64,000 nucleotides of DNA from contig NZ_LVWJ02000014.1 in assembly GCF_001625015.1 (NCBI RefSeq), positions 1,736,001 to 1,800,000 of the forward strand. Reading direction: 5' to 3'. The stretch is from Lewinella sp. 4G2. Its GTDB lineage: Bacteria > Bacteroidota > Bacteroidia > Chitinophagales > Saprospiraceae. The position numbers were made by a program, and so were the translations under genes. This document shows positions 59,478 to 64,000 of the stretch, piece by piece (position 1 is the stretch's first letter; every line of letters starts with the position of its first letter). The notes below the pieces were generated by a model that saw only the letters and a list, made by a program, of their open reading frames with translations, did no database searches and was not told the origin of the DNA.

Positions 59478-59812
59478 GGCCATTAAGGTATTGCACGTGG
59501 ATGGAATGGGGGGCGCAAGCCCGATAATTCGCGCACTACAGCTAGTCCCGGAGGGGCGTCTATCGTAGCGAGGGACCGCGCCAGCAGCAGCGAAGCTCAT
59601 GCTTCCCCTCGTTTTCGTTTGTTTTCGTTTTCCCTCTCGTTTTCGTTTTCCCCTCGTTTATGTCTCTTACCTCAGGAAACATCGGATCGCGTAATCCTCT
59701 CCCCCGGCCCCTTTCGCTTCGCGGCTACTTCGTGGTCCAAAGGAGAGGGGAGACGTCACAGGCGTAGAGACGTCACGGGCGTATCATTCACGGCCGAAAC
59801 GTGGCCCCCCCC
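59478..59812. other. Spacer with TTTTCGTTT repeat
   Basis: No gene is seen. From about 59546 to 59655 lies the second copy of the GTAGCGAGGGACCGCGCCAG repeat found at 42105-42240, again followed by CCCTCGTTTTCGTTT units. A GACGTCAC(A/G)GGCGTA duplication lies at 59751-59782. Confidence 0.6.
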
Positions 59813-61075
59813 CTACCGCAAAACCACCACACTCCCCGAACGGACTTCCTCCACCCCCTCACAACGGTAAACCACCCGCCAGACGGCGATACCGGGCTCG
59901 ACGGGTTCTCCGTTGAAGGTGCCATCCCAACGGGCAAAGGCATCGTCGGACTTGAACATCTGGCCGCCGTACCGATCGTAGATCTCGAAGCTGAGGAGTT
60001 CTGAAACGGCGAAGGGATTGGAGATGCCAAAGGTTTCGTTGGCCGTGGGGCCGATCCCATTCGGGGTGAAGGCCGTAGGGAAAAAGACCTCCGAGCAATC
60101 CAGCAACTCTGGGTCGATAACTTGCAGGACGATGCTGTCCCGCGCCACGCAGCCGGATTCCGCATCTTCAATGGAGACGGTAAAGGATTGGGTGCCGGCC
60201 TGCACCGGCGTGATGGTCGGTTCCGCAATGGCGGGGTTATCCACGCCTTCCGTGGGCGTCCAGTTGAAGAGGACGCCGCAGGGGCTGTTTAGGTCGATCG
60301 GTACCTCTTCACCGAGGAAGATCCGGCGGGTATCGTTTTGGATGCGATCGGGCGCCAGGTAGAGGCCGGCCACTTCGTTGGTGGAGAGCGCCCGCCCGTA
60401 AACGCGGAGCTCATCGATGAGGCCCTCGAAGGGGACTTCCCCGTTGTTGCGGCAATTGGTGGAGCCGATGGTGAGTTCCCCCGTGTTTTCGATATCGACG
60501 CGGCTGGCCGTCCGGGCTTCCCCCACTTCCTCGGTATTGATGAAAAGCTTGACACTGTTCAGCTCGCGGGTGATGACGACGTGCTGCCAGCAGTTCTCGT
60601 TGGTGATCTGGTGGTCGATCCGAGCTTCCTGGTTATCCTGCCGCAGCGTGAGGGAAATCAGGCGGGTGAGTGGGGCGTAGCGAAGGGTGAAGAACTTCCC
60701 GTCCATACAGTTCGTATCCCGTTTGGAGACCAGGAACTGGGTGGCGGTGGAGTTGCCGATGGGTTTGAAGTAAAGGCTCAGCGAGAAGTCTTCGGAATCA
60801 AATTCCCGGTTAACGTTGCCCGTATTGCCACCGGGGATACTGAGGAAGTCTTCTCCATTCAGCGAAAGGGAGCTGGACGATACACCGCAACCAAACTCCG
60901 GCATGCCGGTGGCTACCCCAACGTTCTGGCTATCGCCGGTCGCATCCTCAAAGTTACCGTCGAAGGTGAAGTGAGCGGTCAAACCGATTTCGGTTGGCCC
61001 CTGTCCGTACACCGCACCTGCGGCAGCGCCGAAAAAGAGAAAAGAGCTCAGCAGAAAGAGGTAAGAATTGCGCAT
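59813..61075 (-). CDS. Secreted LamG-type protein with CHU_C/type B sorting domain
   Basis: This 420-residue exported protein has a signal peptide (MRNSYLFLLSSFLFFGAAAG, cleaved near VYGQ). The codons for GAAAGA overlap a dispersed 18-mer (61013-61030). Residues ~30-235 form a LamG/concanavalin A-like fold (LTAHFTFDGNFEDATGDSQN, FEGLIDELRVYGRALS), which usually binds sugars or other ligands. A short PKD-like module follows. The end (FFPTAFTPNGIGPTANETF, EIYDRYGGQMFKSDD) is the type B T9SS sorting domain. A TACCTTCG box lies 20 bp upstream. Confidence 0.82.
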   Translation of the reverse strand: MRNSYLFLLSSFLFFGAAAGAVYGQGPTEIGLTAHFTFDGNFEDATGDSQNVGVATGMPEFGCGVSSSSLSLNGEDFLSIPGGNTGNVNREFDSEDFSLSLYFKPIGNSTATQFLVSKRDTNCMDGKFFTLRYAPLTRLISLTLRQDNQEARIDHQITNENCWQHVVITRELNSVKLFINTEEVGEARTASRVDIENTGELTIGSTNCRNNGEVPFEGLIDELRVYGRALSTNEVAGLYLAPDRIQNDTRRIFLGEEVPIDLNSPCGVLFNWTPTEGVDNPAIAEPTITPVQAGTQSFTVSIEDAESGCVARDSIVLQVIDPELLDCSEVFFPTAFTPNGIGPTANETFGISNPFAVSELLSFEIYDRYGGQMFKSDDAFARWDGTFNGEPVEPGIAVWRVVYRCEGVEEVRSGSVVVLR

Positions 61076-61094
61076 ACGTTGGGATTACGAGCCG

Positions 61095-61102
61095 CGAAGG
61101 TA
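61095..61102 (-). promoter_or_regulatory. Candidate -7 box (TACCTTCG) for the LamG gene
   Basis: The minus strand reads TACCTTCGC, 20 bp before the start codon, the same word and distance as upstream of uppS and near the asparaginase-like gene. Confidence 0.4.
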
Positions 61103-61154
61103 AGGGATTTTGCGGCTCGTTACTCAACGCCCGGGCGGGAGAGAATAGTGCGGA

Positions 61155-61565
61155 TTAACCGACGAATCGCGCCTTCCACTCGGGGCGAGGCAGCATGCAT
61201 TCTTCCCGTTTGCCGAACCACCGGTAACGGTTGCGGGCAATGAATTTGTAGACCCCGTCGCGCAAAAACCGGGGGAAGAAACCGCCCGCGCGGGCTAGCT
61301 TGCCGTAGAGACCGCCGAGTTCCCGGCCGGCTCCCAACGCCGCGTCACTGTAGAGGTAGGCGCGGCCATCCTGGTACAGCACTAAACTATCGAGCGTGGT
61401 AGGGTCGACGCCAGCCTCGGGCAGTAATTCCCGCGCCAGGTCGGACTGCAAACTGGCAAAACGCAGTTCACCCAGCCGGTCGTTCTTGAGGAACCACTGT
61501 ACCGCCCCGTTGCAGAGGTTGCAAACGCCGTCGAAGAAGAGGATAGGGGAAGAGGGTTGGGGCAC
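61155..61565 (-). CDS. DCC-family thiol-disulfide oxidoreductase-like protein
   Basis: This 136-residue protein has the family hallmark DGVCNLC (residues ~12-18) in an otherwise thioredoxin-like small fold. DUF393/DCC proteins are thought to be redox-active or to help membrane-protein folding, but few are tested. The later segment GLYGKLARAGGFFPRFLRDGVY is also typical. It lies between the LamG protein and the metallophosphoesterase on the same strand, with spacers too large for a clear operon. Confidence 0.85.
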   Translation of the reverse strand: MPQPSSPILFFDGVCNLCNGAVQWFLKNDRLGELRFASLQSDLARELLPEAGVDPTTLDSLVLYQDGRAYLYSDAALGAGRELGGLYGKLARAGGFFPRFLRDGVYKFIARNRYRWFGKREECMLPRPEWKARFVG

Positions 61566-61637
61566 GGGGGCTTTTGGTATGAATAACAGACTTTAGGGAC
61601 GGGGGGTTGGATCGGTTTATAGTCGGGTAGTACCGTA

Positions 61638-62888
61638 CTACCCAACTACCCGACTAAGTACTACCCGCTCTCCCAAAGCATTCACCCGAAACGCCTTCCC
61701 TTCCTCAAACAGCAGGCCCTGCGTTTGCGCGCTGAATTTTTCTTCGGCGTGTTGCACGTCAATCCGGAATAGCGATCCGTTGTAGTCGGTGGAGACTTCT
61801 TCTACGATGGAATGGCCAATGATGAGGTGGTTTACTCCGTAGGTCTTCAAAATGGAGGCGTACTCTGCGTCGGATAGCTTTTCTTTTCCACCGTAGGGGC
61901 GGACCATAGTACGGCTCCAAAGAGGCCCCAATTTGTCATCGTACAACAACTCCGTTTCGGCGTTCTCGACTCCTCCATCGATGGAGTTCCAAAAAACCTG
62001 ATTCACTTTTTCGATATCCCAGCCCGCCTTTGCGAATTCCGGACTGATGCCGGCGTGGACAAATAGCTTATTGCCAATTTGCAGCATGACAGGTTGTTTT
62101 TTTAGCCAGGCTACCAGGATGTTCTCGTCGTTCATCAATTCCGCAAAGGCGGGTACGGGTTGTTCAATCCCAGTAGCCGCCTGAGCAAAAGCGATGAGAC
62201 GGGAATGGGCGCTTTTGGGGTAGGCCGTCAAATTCCAGTGTTCGTGGTTGCCGTTGATGAAATGTAGTTTGCCGCCGGCCTGCTCCGCCTGGCCCTGGAG
62301 CTCATACAGTAACCATAAGCAGGCCAGCACGTTTCTGCCCCGATCGACGAAATCTCCATTGCAGACGACGTGGCCGTTCCCAAAATTCCAGCGGTAATCC
62401 TCCGTCATTACTCCATTCGCGGTGAGGAGGCCGTAGAGTGCGTTGAAGTTACCCTCCATATCGGAAAGCGCCAGTAACTTGGGTTGTGGGCCATACACGA
62501 CCGGGCGCGACTCAGGCGTACCGCGCAGCGTAACCGTGAATTTATCTTTATCCGTATTATCGACCTTAACCGTAAACTGAAGACTATCCCTCAGTGGCAA
62601 CACCGATTTAACGACGGTATATTTTTCGGAAGCTTCCCCAACGACGTACGCCATTTCCAGGCTATCCGCACCGAGGCGTTTTACGATGGGGCCATCGATG
62701 CCGTCGAGCTGGTAATCCAAGAAACCAAAAAATATAAACCGGTCATTGGCTTCATCGTACTTCAAATACCGCAGCGAACCATCGAAGCGGCCGTAGGTGC
62801 CGTTGTACCTAACCTGATACAGCCCGAATAGCAGGAATAAAATGCATAAGCCGGCCATTACGGCGAGTGAAATTTTGAGCTTTTTCAC
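61638..62888 (-). CDS. Membrane-anchored metallophosphoesterase (PPP superfamily)
   Basis: From the GTG at 62888 this 416-residue protein begins with a membrane anchor (KKLKISLAVMAGLCILFLLFG). A ~110-residue beta-rich domain follows, then a calcineurin-like phosphoesterase domain with LSDMEGNFNAL, CNGDFVDRG, INGNHEHW and a later GHSIVEEV. The first metal motif reads D-M-E where most members have D-x-H. The PPP-like GDxVDRG/GNHE pattern suggests a serine/threonine phosphatase or nucleotidase. Longer frames to 62960 would be encoded by the CTACCCGACTA repeat and were rejected. Confidence 0.75.
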   Translation of the reverse strand: MKKLKISLAVMAGLCILFLLFGLYQVRYNGTYGRFDGSLRYLKYDEANDRFIFFGFLDYQLDGIDGPIVKRLGADSLEMAYVVGEASEKYTVVKSVLPLRDSLQFTVKVDNTDKDKFTVTLRGTPESRPVVYGPQPKLLALSDMEGNFNALYGLLTANGVMTEDYRWNFGNGHVVCNGDFVDRGRNVLACLWLLYELQGQAEQAGGKLHFINGNHEHWNLTAYPKSAHSRLIAFAQAATGIEQPVPAFAELMNDENILVAWLKKQPVMLQIGNKLFVHAGISPEFAKAGWDIEKVNQVFWNSIDGGVENAETELLYDDKLGPLWSRTMVRPYGGKEKLSDAEYASILKTYGVNHLIIGHSIVEEVSTDYNGSLFRIDVQHAEEKFSAQTQGLLFEEGKAFRVNALGERVVLSRVVG

Positions 62889-62904
62889 TGTGTAAGGTTT
62901 AGGG

Positions 62905-62965
62905 TGTTTAAGTAGTCGGGTAGTCGGGTAGTACGGTAGCACTACGCTACTACCCGACAACCCTA
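62905..62965. repeat. CTACCCGACTA array
   Basis: AGTAGTCGGGTAGTCGGG and its inverse meet around GCACTACGC, close to the structure at 45178-45252. It lies between the serine-hydrolase stop codon and the metallophosphoesterase GTG start. A third such array lies at about 61620-61660. Confidence 0.65.
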
Positions 62966-62972
62966 CTAAATA

Positions 62973-64000
62973 CTATTTACCAAAAGTCCGCGAAGGCAAC
63001 AAACTCTGGTACGCCGCCGCGTGCACCCGCAATCGCGTATCCAACTTGCCAAACTTATTATTATTCATCGAGGGGTAAGTGCGGTTGGAGAGTACAATCA
63101 CGATTAAATCCTCCACCGGGTCGGCCCAGGCGCAAATGCCCGTGAAACCTAGGTGGCCGAAGGCTTGGTCAGAGGCCTGCTGCGCCATGTTCTGGCTCTT
63201 GTCCTCGTCGAGTTGCTTCATGTCGAAGCCGATGCCCCGCCGGGTTTCACCGGGGAAACGAGTCGTGAATTGCCGGACGGTTTCGGGGCGGATGTACTGC
63301 ACGCCACCGTAGTTCCCCTCCTGCAGCAACATCTGAAAGATCGTCGCCAGGTCCCGCGCCGAACCGAAGAGGCCGGCGTGGCCACTCACCCCGCCGAGCA
63401 TTGCCGCGCCCATGTCGTGGACGCTCCCGTGCACGGTCGCCATCCGGAAGTAAGTGTCCTTCTCCGTGGGCGGGATGCGGTTTTTGGAAAAAGTGCGCAA
63501 CGGATTAAACGTCATCGTTTCCAGACCCATTGGCCGGTAGAAATTGCGCGCGGCGTATTCGTCCACCGTCAGCCCACTCACCCGGTCGATGATGCGGGCG
63601 GAGAGGTAAAGACCGAGATCACTGTACCGGTATTGCCCCTTATTCGGAAGTTCGTTGGTGTAAAGCTGGAGCCACATCGAATCGAGGTACTCCGCCTTCA
63701 TGAACATCCGGTCGGTAACGGGAATGACGTAGTCGCCCGTCTGCCGGTTGCTGTACCACTGCCGCTTGGGCTGCCCCTTATCGTCGAGGGTATTCTTGTA
63801 GAAGGGAATCCAGCTGCGTAGCCCGGACCGGTGGGCCAGCATCGGCCGCAGGGTAAGGAATTCTACGGCGGTGCCCCGCGTTTCGGGGAGGTAGTTACTG
63901 ATGGGGACGTCCAGGTTCACCCGGCCTTCGTCTACCAATTTCATTAGGGATATCGTCGTCGCGGCCACCTTAGTCACCGAGGCAAGGTCGAAGATATCCG
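62973..64000 (-). CDS. Serine hydrolase of the beta-lactamase/penicillin-binding-protein fold (5' end outside window)
   Basis: This is the C-terminal part of a class C beta-lactamase-like serine hydrolase. The frame stays open to the window edge, with LASVTKVAATT at the start of the visible part, where Ser-x-x-Lys is the nucleophile motif (Ser at 63978-63980). A YRYSDLGLY segment is the YxN-like site, and HLGFTGICAW gives the third motif. In Bacteroidota such domains are often fused behind a family 3 glycosidase for peptidoglycan recycling; the rest of the gene is not visible, so this is only possible. The frame that starts at 63977 omits the nucleophile and is not the true start. Confidence 0.8.
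   Translation of the reverse strand, partial: DIFDLASVTKVAATTISLMKLVDEGRVNLDVPISNYLPETRGTAVEFLTLRPMLAHRSGLRSWIPFYKNTLDDKGQPKRQWYSNRQTGDYVIPVTDRMFMKAEYLDSMWLQLYTNELPNKGQYRYSDLGLYLSARIIDRVSGLTVDEYAARNFYRPMGLETMTFNPLRTFSKNRIPPTEKDTYFRMATVHGSVHDMGAAMLGGVSGHAGLFGSARDLATIFQMLLQEGNYGGVQYIRPETVRQFTTRFPGETRRGIGFDMKQLDEDKSQNMAQQASDQAFGHLGFTGICAWADPVEDLIVIVLSNRTYPSMNNNKFGKLDTRLRVHAAAYQSLLPSRTFGK

Noticed and set aside
59619-59870. 83-residue plus-strand frame in the spacer after the oxidoreductase
   Set aside because: It translates repeat DNA (FSFSLSFSFSP) and runs into the LamG gene on the other strand.
62889-62960. ATG start for the metallophosphoesterase at 62960
   Set aside because: The extra residues are encoded by the CTACCCGACTA array; the GTG at 62888 directly begins the membrane anchor.

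Overview
The window looks like chromosomal DNA of a Bacteroidota member, most likely a Saprospiria/Lewinella-like marine bacterium. This is inferred from secreted proteins with type IX secretion C-terminal domains of both kinds (PNP-type 'AYPNPVTDG...' and gliding/CHU_C-type 'FSPNGDGRND'), from TAnnTTTG-type promoter boxes, from the scarcity of Shine-Dalgarno sequences, and from a uppS-bamA pair. No rRNA, phage structural gene, integrase, transposase or CRISPR array was seen.

Positions 1524-20292 form a one-strand defence-type island of six genes. In order they are a SNF2 helicase with a C-terminal DUF3883 (PD-ExK-like) domain, a DUF1156 adenine DNA methyltransferase, a DUF499 AAA+ ATPase, a UPF1/Dna2-like SF1 helicase with a ~600-residue unknown N-terminus, a 1616-residue protein of tandem Trp-rich repeats ending in a DarT-like DNA ADP-ribosyltransferase domain, and a DarG-like macro-domain protein. 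The first three resemble known helicase-methylase-ATPase defence cores. Coupling them to a giant repeat-DarT effector (joined to the SF1 helicase by an ATGA overlap) and a macro-domain antidote is the most novel thing here. Base composition steps down along the cluster, and the methylase is internally mosaic, so the cluster looks assembled from parts.

Positions 20472-39975 hold ordinary genes separated by repeat-laden spacers: two T9SS cargo proteins, a gluconokinase-type kinase, a UbiA-like membrane protein, a small methyltransferase, a peptidase/propeller/barrel surface protein, the E2 subunit of 2-oxoglutarate dehydrogenase (odhB), a secreted reprolysin-like protease, an acyltransferase, a one-domain asparaginase, a SET-domain protein and a zinc-ribbon membrane protein.

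Positions 40276-40632 hold two near-identical tRNA cloverleaves with a GUC anticodon and variable regions of about 80 and 50 nt, followed by a strong terminator. This is the second unusual system.

Positions 40814-64000 hold a thiolase, acyl-CoA thioesterase, a DUF697 protein, an NdpA-like nucleoid protein, BamA, UppS, a VapC-type toxin with its antitoxin, CreD, a lipoprotein overlapping an Arg/Ala-rich coiled outer-membrane protein, a PIG-L/LmbE-type hydrolase, a Gfo/Idh/MocA oxidoreductase, a LamG-type secreted protein, a DCC-family protein, a metallophosphoesterase, and a serine hydrolase running off the window end.

The spacers carry at least eight dispersed repeat families: an 18-mer, ACTACAGACTA arrays, 142-bp elements with terminal inverted repeats, several hairpin families, and a 265-bp tandem repeat. 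Arrays often stop only a few bases from start codons, stop codons or tRNA ends.
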